A stretch of DNA of 64,000 nucleotides from Allobosea vaviloviae (GTDB lineage: Bacteria; Pseudomonadota; Alphaproteobacteria; Rhizobiales; Beijerinckiaceae), in assembly GCF_001298265.1 (NCBI RefSeq), contig NZ_LGSZ01000025.1, forward strand, positions 149,040-213,039. The letters are read 5' to 3'. Of this stretch, positions 25,017 to 32,145 are shown one piece after another (positions within the stretch are counted from its first letter, which is position 1; each line of letters opens with the position of its first letter). Below the pieces are notes generated by a model. The model did no database searches and was not told the origin of the DNA. It worked only from the letters and a program-made list of their open reading frames with translations. The translations under genes and the position numbers were made by a program.

Positions 25017-25367
25017 TTGGGCAGGCACAGGATGAGATGGCTGCATGCGCGGCGTCCCGCAGAGTTCGCCCTGACGGGCGTTGCGGCCTTGCTGATGGCC
25101 GCCGCACCCGCCGGGGCTGCGGGCGACCGGGCGCTTGGCGCGTATCTCGCCAGCGAATGTACCGGCTGCCATCAGATTTCGGGCCGCAGCAGCGGCGGCA
25201 TTCCGCCGATCATCGGCTGGCCCGAGGAGCAGTTCGTCGCCGCGCTCGACGCCTATGGCCGCAAGCAGCGCGACGGCACGACCATGCAGACCATCGCCGC
25301 AAGGCTGAGCCGGGACGAGATGACCGCGCTCGCCGCCTATTTCGGCGCGCTGGCGGCAAAGCCGTGA
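25017..25367 (+). CDS. Mono-heme cytochrome c, flavocytochrome c sulfide dehydrogenase cytochrome subunit-like
   Basis: A 116-residue protein with a signal peptide ending near AGAAGD and one heme c site (SECTGCHQIS). The mature part of ~80 residues includes GIPPIIGWPEEQFVAAL and DGTTMQTIAARLSRDE, as in small cytochrome subunits paired with sulfide dehydrogenase flavoproteins. TTG at 25017 has GGGAGAG 6-7 bases upstream; ATG at 25032 would shorten it by five residues. It precedes the flavoprotein gene by 19 bases and is expected to form the periplasmic FccAB complex, passing electrons from sulfide to the respiratory chain. Confidence 0.85.
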   Translation: MGRHRMRWLHARRPAEFALTGVAALLMAAAPAGAAGDRALGAYLASECTGCHQISGRSSGGIPPIIGWPEEQFVAALDAYGRKQRDGTTMQTIAARLSRDEMTALAAYFGALAAKP

Positions 25368-25386
25368 CCGCGTGGAGGAGAGCCCG

Positions 25387-26664
25387 ATGACAGCGACGCG
25401 ACGCGACCTGATGGCAGGCTTCGGCACGGCACTGGCGGCGGGAACGCTGTCCGCACCCGCCGTTCTCGGTCAGGGCCGGCCGCGCGTGGTCGTCGTCGGC
25501 GGGGGGCCGGGCGGCGCCACGGCCGCCAAATACCTCGCCCGCGACAGCCGAGGCGCGATCGCCGTGACGCTGGTCGAGGAGAACGAGACCTACCAGAGCT
25601 GCTTTCACTCCAACCTCTATATCGGTGGGTTCAAGCGCTATGAGGAGATCGTCCATCGCTACGACGCACTCGCCTCAGCCTATGGCATCGCGCTCGTGCG
25701 CAGCCGCGCCACCCAAATCGACCGCGACCGCAAGGAGGTCGTGCTGGGAGATGGCCGCCGGCTGCCTTACGACCGGCTCGTGCTCTCGCCCGGCATCGAC
25801 CTGAAATACGACTCGGTTGCCGGCTGGTCGAAGGAGGCGGAGGAGGCCATGCCGCATGGCTGGAAGCCCGGCCGGCAGACGCAGCTGATCCGCGAGAAGC
25901 TCGACGCGGTGCCAGACGGCGGCACCATCGTGATGATCGCCCCGCCCAATCCCTATCGCTGCCCGCCTGGGCCCTATGAGCGCGCCTCGATGTTCGCGCA
26001 TGTGCTGAAGCAGAGCGGCCGAAGCAAGGCCCGGATCGTCATCCTCGATCCCAAGGAGAGCTTCTCCAAGCAGGGCGTGTTCATGCCCGATTGGGAAAAG
26101 CGCTACGGTGCCATGATCGAATGGCTCGGCCCCAAGGTGCATGACGGCATCACATCGGTCGATCCCAAGACCGGTACCGTCGTCACCGGTTTCGAGACCT
26201 ATGAGAACTGCGCCTTCGTCAACGTCATCCCGGCGCAGATGGCCGGTGCGATCGCGCGCGATGCGGGGCTCGCCCCGGCCGGGGGCTATTGCACGATCGA
26301 TCCCGCGACGATGAAATCCGTGGTGGACAGCGACATCATCGTGCTCGGCGATGCCTGCCATGCCGGCGACATGCCGAAATCGGCCTTCTCCGCCAACAAC
26401 CAGGCCAAGGTCGCGGCGATGGTGCTGCGCGGCGAACTGACCGGAAGCCCGACCTTCCCGGCACGCTACTTCAACACCTGCTGGAGCCTGGTCGACACCG
26501 ACGACGCGATCAAGGTCGGCGGCCGCTACGAACCCCGGGACGGGCGCATCGCCGCTGTCGAGACCTTCATCTCCCAGCCCGGCGAAAGCGCCGAGATCCG
26601 CCGTCAGACCCAGGCCGAGAACATCGCCTGGTACGACGCCATCTGCGCGGACATGTTCACCTGA
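25387..26664 (+). CDS. fccB: Flavocytochrome c sulfide dehydrogenase flavoprotein subunit
   Basis: A 425-residue flavoprotein with a Tat-type leader (ATRRDLMAGFGTALAAG) and FAD-binding VVVVGGGPGGATAAKYLA. Two cysteines that form the catalytic redox disulfide in FccB/SoxF are apparent, in PPNPYRCPPGPYERAS and in FNTCWSLVDTDDA. The second FAD motif is IIVLGDACHAG. It oxidises sulfide, or sulfane intermediates, in the periplasm with the cytochrome encoded upstream. ATG at 25387 follows GGAGGAGAG. The gene converges on soxA with a 64-base gap and belongs to the same sulfur oxidation region; the name soxF would also fit. Confidence 0.92.
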   Translation: MTATRRDLMAGFGTALAAGTLSAPAVLGQGRPRVVVVGGGPGGATAAKYLARDSRGAIAVTLVEENETYQSCFHSNLYIGGFKRYEEIVHRYDALASAYGIALVRSRATQIDRDRKEVVLGDGRRLPYDRLVLSPGIDLKYDSVAGWSKEAEEAMPHGWKPGRQTQLIREKLDAVPDGGTIVMIAPPNPYRCPPGPYERASMFAHVLKQSGRSKARIVILDPKESFSKQGVFMPDWEKRYGAMIEWLGPKVHDGITSVDPKTGTVVTGFETYENCAFVNVIPAQMAGAIARDAGLAPAGGYCTIDPATMKSVVDSDIIVLGDACHAGDMPKSAFSANNQAKVAAMVLRGELTGSPTFPARYFNTCWSLVDTDDAIKVGGRYEPRDGRIAAVETFISQPGESAEIRRQTQAENIAWYDAICADMFT

Positions 26665-26728
26665 CGGCGGCGCCTTGTCTCCGCTTGCGCGTGACAATGC
26701 GGTCCACGCAACGCAGCGGGCTCCAGAT

Positions 26729-27541
26729 CTAGCGCCGCATCCCAGGCGTCTCGACCGGCAGCCCCCTTGCCCGGCCGGCGAGATAGAGTTCCAGCGCGAG
26801 ATACTCCGGCGAGCCATAATCGAACTGCGTCGCGCGCACGCCGAGCGAACAGGCGCGCAGGCGCCGGTGCAGCGAGCCGACATCGTTCCATTCGAGGCGG
26901 TAGGCCGGGTAGCCCGTGCCGGCGCCGTGGCTGACGGTATCGCCGCGCAGCTTTTGGCCGACGAGCCCGTCATGGCATTGCTGGCAGGACAGGTTGAGCT
27001 GGCCCTGCCGGCGTTCGAAGAAGGCCTTGCCCGCCTCGTAGTAGGGCTTGGCCGCACCGTCGGTCTTCACATCGACAGGCAGCCCGCGCGAGAGCGAGCC
27101 GAGATAGGCGGTCATCGCCAGAAGCTCGGAGCTCTCATAGCCGAAGGCGGGCTGTCCCTGGCGCTCGACACGGCATTGCTCGATGCGGCCTTCGAGGTTG
27201 AGCAGCTTGCCGGTGGCCGCGTCGACCTGCGGATAATGCGTCGCGGCGCCGCGCAGGCTCTGCTGCGGCTCGGCATGGCAGGAGGCGCAGGCCTGCCCGT
27301 CCGGTGAGGGCTTGCGGCTGAACAATTCGCGGCCCTGCTCGACCCAGAAGAAGGCCGGGTTGCGGGTCTCGTCTGCCTGCTGCCGGCGCATCTCGGGGGA
27401 AAGGAATTCGGTGCCGGACTTGATCTGCGCCTGCGCAGGCGCGGGCTGGACGACGAGGCATGCGAGCGCGACGGCCAGCTTGATGACCCCTGAGATATGT
27501 GGGTCATCCCGGACGCAGCGAAGCGGAGATCCGGGATCCAT
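26729..27541 (-). CDS. soxA: Sulfur oxidation c-type cytochrome SoxA (di-heme)
   Basis: SoxA joins thiosulfate to the SoxY cysteine together with SoxX in the periplasm. Both heme sites are present (CASCH and CQQCH) and the catalytic persulfide cysteine is in LHRRLRACSLGVRA, within the conserved region YPAYRLEWNDVGSLH and YGSPEYLALELYLAGRARGL. The signal peptide core is VIKLAVALACLVVQPAPAQA. No ATG, GTG or TTG occurs directly before it. The nearest start, ATG 27541, lies inside an intergenic palindromic repeat and adds ~17 residues (MDPGSPLRCVRDD...) before the signal core. SoxA is the last gene of soxXYZA. Confidence 0.9.
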   Translation of the reverse strand: MDPGSPLRCVRDDPHISGVIKLAVALACLVVQPAPAQAQIKSGTEFLSPEMRRQQADETRNPAFFWVEQGRELFSRKPSPDGQACASCHAEPQQSLRGAATHYPQVDAATGKLLNLEGRIEQCRVERQGQPAFGYESSELLAMTAYLGSLSRGLPVDVKTDGAAKPYYEAGKAFFERRQGQLNLSCQQCHDGLVGQKLRGDTVSHGAGTGYPAYRLEWNDVGSLHRRLRACSLGVRATQFDYGSPEYLALELYLAGRARGLPVETPGMRR

Positions 27542-27609
27542 TCCGGAACCTTTCCGGGCAGGCGTTCCGGCATGGATCCCGGGTCTCCCTGCGGTCGCCC
27601 GGGATGACC
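27502..27609. repeat. Intergenic palindromic repeat, family A copy 1 (GTCATCCCGG...CCGGGATGAC)
   Basis: The outer arms GGTCATCCCGG and CCCGGGATGACC are inverted, and inner GGATCC segments form further pairing (GATCCGGGATCCATTCCGG and GGCATGGATCCCGGGTC). The same element occurs at 38034-38126 with the same internal order. It lies between soxA and soxZ and supplies the only usable soxA start codon. Confidence 0.85.
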
Positions 27610-27651
27610 CGCGAGGTGAGGGAGCGAGCGTGACCAGGGATGCCTTCTCCC

Positions 27652-27975
27652 TCACGTCACGGTCAGCCGGCTCGTGCGCGTGTAGGTTGCGCCGCCGTCC
27701 TCGCGCCATTCGAAGACGATGTCGCCGGTCGCCACCGCCCGCGTGGTAAAGGAGACGAAGGGGTTGGCGGCGACGCCGGTGTGCATGTCCATGCGGAAGA
27801 CCTGATCGCCGGCATAGGTCGCGGTCAGACGGTTCAGGATCTTGCGTGGCACGGTGCCGCCCCGGCCGTCGGACTGGCCGCCGCGATCCATCGGGTGGCG
27901 GGTCAGCACCTTGATCTCGAGGATCTCGCCGGCGCGGGCCTCGGCAGGCATGGTGATGCGGGCGTTGAAACTCAC
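27652..27975 (-). CDS. soxZ: Thiosulfate oxidation carrier complex protein SoxZ
   Basis: A 107-residue beta-sandwich protein without signal peptide, exported as a complex with the Tat-dependent SoxY. It has the usual SoxZ order: EILEIKVLTRHPMD (with the conserved HPM), KILNRLTATYAGDQVF, NPFVSFTTRAVATGDIVFEW and the C-terminal GATYTRTSRLTV. SoxYZ carries sulfur intermediates between Sox enzymes. It lies 11 bases downstream of soxY and is followed by the repeat that separates it from soxA. Confidence 0.93.
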   Translation of the reverse strand: MSFNARITMPAEARAGEILEIKVLTRHPMDRGGQSDGRGGTVPRKILNRLTATYAGDQVFRMDMHTGVAANPFVSFTTRAVATGDIVFEWREDGGATYTRTSRLTVT

Positions 27976-27986
27976 AGCGTGTCTCC

Positions 27987-28481
27987 TCAGCCGCCGTCGA
28001 TGCAGGCGCTCAGCGTCACGACGATGTCGGCGTCAGTCATGACGAAGCCGCCGCCGCTCAGCGCAGCCACCGCCGTGACCGTCTGCGACGCCGCCAGGCG
28101 CAAGGTGGTCGCGACCTCGGCGCGGCCGGCCCGGGGGCCGAGATGGAACCGGGCCATGTCGGGAAACGGGTTCTTCTCGGCGATCAGGTGAATCCAGCGG
28201 ACATGATCGGCCTCGGTCATTGCGCTCTCGACGAGGATGCGGGTGTCGACCGAATTGCCGTTCTCGACCAGAGCGGGGATGTCGAGCGTGATGCGCGCGC
28301 GCTCCGGCACCGCGCCTTCGGTGATGCGCGCGATCAGTTGCGCCAGTTCGGGCGAGGGTTCGGTGGCCGCACGGGCGGGCAAGGCCGCGACCAGAAGCCC
28401 GGCCGTTGCGCCCGCAAGCACGCTGCGGCGGTCGAGGCCGGGTTCAGAAGGTCTTGAGCGAGGCGAGATAGCTGACGACAT
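27987..28481 (-). CDS. soxY: Thiosulfate oxidation carrier protein SoxY, variant C-terminal tail
   Basis: A 164-residue SoxY with a twin-arginine leader (GLDRRSVLAGATAGLLVAALPARA) and family motifs VPERARITLDIPALVENGNSV and AEKNPFPDMARFHLGP. The mobile carrier arm normally ends GGCGG; here it ends TLSACIDGG, so a cysteine is present but five residues from the end and without the two preceding glycines. ATG at 28481 is supported by AGGAG 8 bases upstream and overlaps soxX by 38 bases; later starts would cut off the Tat motif. Sulfur loading on this cysteine is inferred. Confidence 0.88.
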   Translation of the reverse strand: MSSAISPRSRPSEPGLDRRSVLAGATAGLLVAALPARAATEPSPELAQLIARITEGAVPERARITLDIPALVENGNSVDTRILVESAMTEADHVRWIHLIAEKNPFPDMARFHLGPRAGRAEVATTLRLAASQTVTAVAALSGGGFVMTDADIVVTLSACIDGG

Positions 28482-28878
28482 CCTCGATCTCCTGGGCCGA
28501 GAGGGCCGGCTTGCCCCGGTAGGCCGGGGCGACATCATGCAGGTTTTCCGTCCGGAAATAGGGCGGCATCACCGTTTGCGGGTTGAGCAGGGAGGCGTCG
28601 ACCAGCCGCAGGCGGATCTGGCCTGCATCGAGGCGCAGCCCCACGCCGGCCAGCGGTGGCCCGATCGTGCCCTGGAAGGGCTCCGATGCGTCCGTGCCCC
28701 GGTGGCAGATCAGGCAGTTGCCGCGCTCGCGATCACGCACCAGCGCCGCCCCCCGCGCCGGGTTGCCGACGAGGCCGCCGAGAGGACGCGGGATCGCGTC
28801 GCCGACGACCGCATAGGGTTCGAGCGCCAGCGCTGTCGAGGAATACGTCCCCATCAGGCCAAACACGGTCAGAGCCAA
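28444..28878 (-). CDS. soxX: Sulfur oxidation c-type cytochrome SoxX (mono-heme)
   Basis: SoxX is the electron-accepting subunit of SoxXA. The heme site is NCLICHRG, the distal methionine probably lies in TVMPPYF, and GTIGPPLAGVG, LLNPQTVMPPYF and LSAQEIEDVVSYLASL are family segments. The signal peptide is ALTVFGLMGTYSSTALA. The start is unclear. TTG at 28878 is used here; ATG at 28854 is within the leader, and ATT at 28896 follows a good AGAAGGG ribosome site. The region just upstream is an inverted repeat, so the original 5' end may have been altered. Confidence 0.85.
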   Translation of the reverse strand: MALTVFGLMGTYSSTALALEPYAVVGDAIPRPLGGLVGNPARGAALVRDRERGNCLICHRGTDASEPFQGTIGPPLAGVGLRLDAGQIRLRLVDASLLNPQTVMPPYFRTENLHDVAPAYRGKPALSAQEIEDVVSYLASLKTF

Positions 28879-28904
28879 CCCAGCTTTGAGCGCAATGCCA
28901 CCCT

Positions 28905-29034
28905 TCTCCCTCCCCCCGCTTGCGGTGGGGAGGGTTGGGGTGGGGGGCAGTCCCGCTCGGTGAGACGATGCACGACATCGCTCGGGCTTTCCGTCTCCCC
29001 ATCCCGGCCTTCCCCACCGCAAGCGGGGGGAAGG
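28905..29034. repeat. Inverted repeat, family C, ~22-base arms
   Basis: CCCCCCGCTTGCGGTGGGGA near 28911-28931 and its reverse complement near 29011-29030 flank ~80 bases. The element fills the space between the molybdenum hydroxylase gene and soxX. It looks like a non-coding mobile palindromic element; a transcript crossing it would fold into a long stem. Confidence 0.7.
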
Positions 29035-29051
29035 AGTAGGTGCCGCCGCCC

Positions 29052-31244
29052 TCACGCCTTCTTGAGATCGGCGTGCTTGAGCGGCAGGCTGCGGATGCGC
29101 TTCCCTGTCGCGGCGAAGATCGCGTTCAGCACGGCAGGTGCCGCGACCGCGATCGTCGGCTCGCCGACGCCGCCCCAGAACCCGCCCGACGGCACCAGGA
29201 CCGTCTCGACCGCCGGCATGGCTTCAAGGCGCATCACCTCATAGGTATCGAAATTCTCCTGCTCGACACGGCCGTCCTTGATGGTGATCTCGCCATAGAG
29301 CGAGGCCGAGAGGCCATAGACGAAAGAGCCCTCGACCTGGCGCTCGATCTGCGCCGGGTTGACCGCGTGGCCGGGGTCTGTCGCGGCGACGATGCGGTGG
29401 ATCTTGAGCTTGCCGTCCGCGCTGACCGAGACCTCGGCGACCGCCGCGACATAGGAGCCGAAGCCCATGGTCTGGCAGATGCCGCGGAAGACGCCGTCCG
29501 GCAGCGGCTTGCCCCAGCCCGCCTTCTCGGCCACCGCGTTGAGAACGGCCAGGTGCTTGGGGTGGTTCTTCATCAGGGCGCGGCGGAATTCCAGCGGGTC
29601 CTTGCCGACGGAATAGGCGAGCTCGTCCATGAAGGATTCGAGATAGATCGTGTTCTGGTTCAGGTTGACGCCGCGCCAGAAGCCCGGCGGCACATGCGGA
29701 TTGCGCATCGCGTGGTCGATCAGCAGGTTGGGCACGCCATAGCCGATCGAGGCCTCGGGACCGGGCGGGTTGAGGCCCTGGAACACCGCGGGATCGCGGC
29801 CGTTCTGGATGTTCTGCGGGAACAGGCCCGCCACGATCGATTGGCCGGAAATGCGCATGTGCAGCCCGGTCAGGTTGTTGTCCTTGTCGAAGGCGCCGAC
29901 CATCTTGCACTGGGTGACCGGGTGGTAGCGGCCATGGGTCATGTCCTCCTCGCGCGACCAGATCAGCTTCACCGGCGTGCCGGGGATCTGCTTGGCGATG
30001 GCGACGACCTGACGGACCCAATCCTGCGAGGCGCCGCGCCGGCCGAAGCCGCCGCCGAGATCGATCTTGTAGGCCTCGCATTTGGCGATCGGCAGGCCCG
30101 CCGCCTCGGCGGTCGCGGCCAGCGCCGCCTCGCCGTTCTGCGTCGGCGTCCAGACCTCGCATTTCTCCGGGGTCCAGAGCGCCGTGGCGTTCATGGTCTC
30201 CATGGTGGCGTGGTTCTGGTAGGGGTAGCTGTAGACCGCCTCGACGGTCTTCGCGGCGGCGGCGATCGCAGCCTTCGCATCGCCGTTCTGGTTGCCGACC
30301 ACGGCGGTCGGGGCATCGAGCCCTTCCTTGAGCCAGGCCGCGATGCTCTCGCTGGAGACCTTGGCGTGCTCGCCCTCGTCCCAGACGATCGGCAGCGCAT
30401 CGAGCGCCGACTTCGCCTGCCACCAGGTCGCCGCGACCACCGCGACGGCGCTGTCTCCGACGGCCAGCACATGCTTGACGCCCGGCATGGCCTTGATCGC
30501 GGTGGCGTCGAAGCTCTTCACCTTGCCGCCGAAGACGGGACAGTCCTTGATCGCGGCGTTGAGCATCCCCGGCATCTTCAAATCCATGCCGTAGATCTTC
30601 TGGCCGTTGGTCTTGTCGACCGTATCGAGGCGCGGCAGCGGCTTGCCGGCGATGATCCAGTCCTTGGGGTCCTTCAGCGCGACATCCTTGGGCGCCTCAA
30701 TCTTCGCGGCGGCGGCCGCGACCTGGCCGTAACGGATCGATCTGCCCGAGGCCTTGTGCGTGATCACGCTCTTCTCGGCAGAGCACTCGGCGGCTGGCAC
30801 CTTCCATTCGTTCGCCGCCGCCTGGATCAGCATCATTCGCGCCGCTGCGCCGCCCTTGCGGACATACTCATGCGACTCGCGGATGCCGCGGCTGCCGCCG
30901 GTCGAGAAATTGCCCCAGACGCGGTTGCGCGCCACGCTCTGGCCCGGCGTCGGGTATTCGGTCGTGACCTTCGTCCAGTCGCAGTTCAGCTCCTCGGCGA
31001 CGAGTTGGGCGAGGCCGGTCAGCGTGCCCTGCCCCATTTCGGAGCGGGCGATGCGGATCACCACCTTGTCGTCGGGATGGACCACGACCCAGGCGTTGAT
31101 CTCAGGCACGGCGCCTTGCGCCTGCGCCTCGCCGGCGAAGGGAATCGTGAAGCCGAAGCTGAAGGCGCCGGCCGCGGCTGCCGAGCCTGCGAGCACACCA
31201 CGGCGGGACAGGCGGATGGAGGTCTTGTCGGTCGAGACGGTCAT
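29052..31244 (-). CDS. Periplasmic molybdopterin hydroxylase large subunit (isoquinoline 1-oxidoreductase beta/aldehyde oxidase type)
   Basis: A 730-residue member of the xanthine dehydrogenase superfamily with a Tat leader (IRLSRRGVLAGSAAAAGA), so it is exported with its cofactor. Family motifs include VVIRIARSEMGQGTLTGLA, GGSRGIRESHEYVRKGG, LGGGFGRRGASQDWV, PPGFWRGVNLNQN and the late GVGEPTIAVAAPAVLNAI carrying the putative catalytic glutamate. The IorB-like subfamily hydroxylates N-heterocycles or aldehydes; the substrate here is unknown. ATG at 31244 follows GGGGAGAA. The 2Fe-2S subunit gene is 13 bases upstream. The pair is in the same direction as soxXYZA. Confidence 0.9.
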   Translation of the reverse strand: MTVSTDKTSIRLSRRGVLAGSAAAAGAFSFGFTIPFAGEAQAQGAVPEINAWVVVHPDDKVVIRIARSEMGQGTLTGLAQLVAEELNCDWTKVTTEYPTPGQSVARNRVWGNFSTGGSRGIRESHEYVRKGGAAARMMLIQAAANEWKVPAAECSAEKSVITHKASGRSIRYGQVAAAAAKIEAPKDVALKDPKDWIIAGKPLPRLDTVDKTNGQKIYGMDLKMPGMLNAAIKDCPVFGGKVKSFDATAIKAMPGVKHVLAVGDSAVAVVAATWWQAKSALDALPIVWDEGEHAKVSSESIAAWLKEGLDAPTAVVGNQNGDAKAAIAAAAKTVEAVYSYPYQNHATMETMNATALWTPEKCEVWTPTQNGEAALAATAEAAGLPIAKCEAYKIDLGGGFGRRGASQDWVRQVVAIAKQIPGTPVKLIWSREEDMTHGRYHPVTQCKMVGAFDKDNNLTGLHMRISGQSIVAGLFPQNIQNGRDPAVFQGLNPPGPEASIGYGVPNLLIDHAMRNPHVPPGFWRGVNLNQNTIYLESFMDELAYSVGKDPLEFRRALMKNHPKHLAVLNAVAEKAGWGKPLPDGVFRGICQTMGFGSYVAAVAEVSVSADGKLKIHRIVAATDPGHAVNPAQIERQVEGSFVYGLSASLYGEITIKDGRVEQENFDTYEVMRLEAMPAVETVLVPSGGFWGGVGEPTIAVAAPAVLNAIFAATGKRIRSLPLKHADLKKA

Positions 31245-31257
31245 GATCGTTCTCCCC

Positions 31258-31725
31258 TCAACCGCGACCAAGGGTGCCGCCGGCGACGACATCGAGGATC
31301 GCCGTCTTGACCCGTGCATAGGTGCCGCAGCGGCAGATGTTGGTGATCTCGGCGGCGATGTCGGCTTCCGTGGCCTTGGGGTTGGCCTGCAGCAACGCGG
31401 CGGTCGCCATGATCATGCCGCTCTGGCAGAAGCCGCATTGCGGAACATCATGCTTGATCCAGGCCTGCTGGACCGGATGCCTGCCGTCGGCCGAGAGCCC
31501 CTCGATGGTGACGATCTTCTGCTCGGCCGTCACCGCATCGAGCGGCAGCGCGCAGGAGCGCGTCGCGACGCCATCGATATGGACCGTGCAGGCGCCGCAT
31601 TGGGCGACACCGCAGCCATATTTCGTTCCGGTCAGGCCGATCTGTTCACGGATGACCCAAAGCAGCGGCGTATCGCCGGCCGCTTCGACGTCGAGCATCT
31701 TGCCGTTCACATTGAGCTTCGCCAC
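31258..31725 (-). CDS. 2Fe-2S subunit of molybdopterin hydroxylase (IorA-like)
   Basis: A 155-residue two-domain iron-sulfur protein. The plant-type cluster ligands are [17 protein letters not shown] and an earlier-family Cys in RSCALP; the second cluster ligands are [10 protein letters not shown] and [13 protein letters not shown]. It transfers electrons from the molybdenum subunit encoded immediately downstream, probably to a cytochrome c. No FAD subunit is present, which fits the isoquinoline-oxidoreductase subtype. There is no leader; it is presumably exported bound to the large subunit. Confidence 0.92.
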   Translation of the reverse strand: MAKLNVNGKMLDVEAAGDTPLLWVIREQIGLTGTKYGCGVAQCGACTVHIDGVATRSCALPLDAVTAEQKIVTIEGLSADGRHPVQQAWIKHDVPQCGFCQSGMIMATAALLQANPKATEADIAAEITNICRCGTYARVKTAILDVVAGGTLGRG

Positions 31726-32145
31726 CGCAACCTCCCGGTTTCGATCAAGAAGGACGGCGAGAGAGCCGACGCGCCTCGCCGCGAATCCCGGCCTGCCATG
31801 CGGCGCGCCGGTCTGATTTTCATTGGAAGCGATTGAAACTCAGATGTACCGATGAGCCAACGGCGGATCCGAGACAGATCGCGCTGCATGATCGACCGCG
31901 CGACGTGGAATTTCGACATTTCACGTGGCCCGGCAACTGGTTTTGACTGTCTCCGCAACCCGTTGGCGGCCGATCGGTGCGACCAGAGTCAGCCGCAAGC
32001 CAGGGATGCAATCACGGCAACGTGATGGCCTATTACTTGGCAGCAACGGGACGTACCCCGCTTGCACCCATCCTGGGGCGTCACCGACAGGCATAGCTCG
32101 TCACAGGACGAGGCCGGTGCGATTTGGGTGGCCCGGCCCGTGGAA
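31726..32145. other. Promoter-bearing intergenic region upstream of molybdenum hydroxylase operon
   Basis: About 420 bases without a credible gene, between the start of the 2Fe-2S subunit gene and the 3' end of lacI-type gene, both on the minus strand. An imperfect dyad ACGTGGAAT (31903-31911)/ATTTCACGT (31918-31926) is the only structured signal noticed and may be an operator for the downstream operon. Confidence 0.4.

Noticed and set aside
29040..31310. 756-codon open frame on the plus strand opposite the molybdenum hydroxylase gene
   Set aside because: It is a shadow caused by high GC content. The minus-strand protein has clear Tat, molybdenum and family motifs; the plus-strand translation is rich in Arg, His and Asp without domains.
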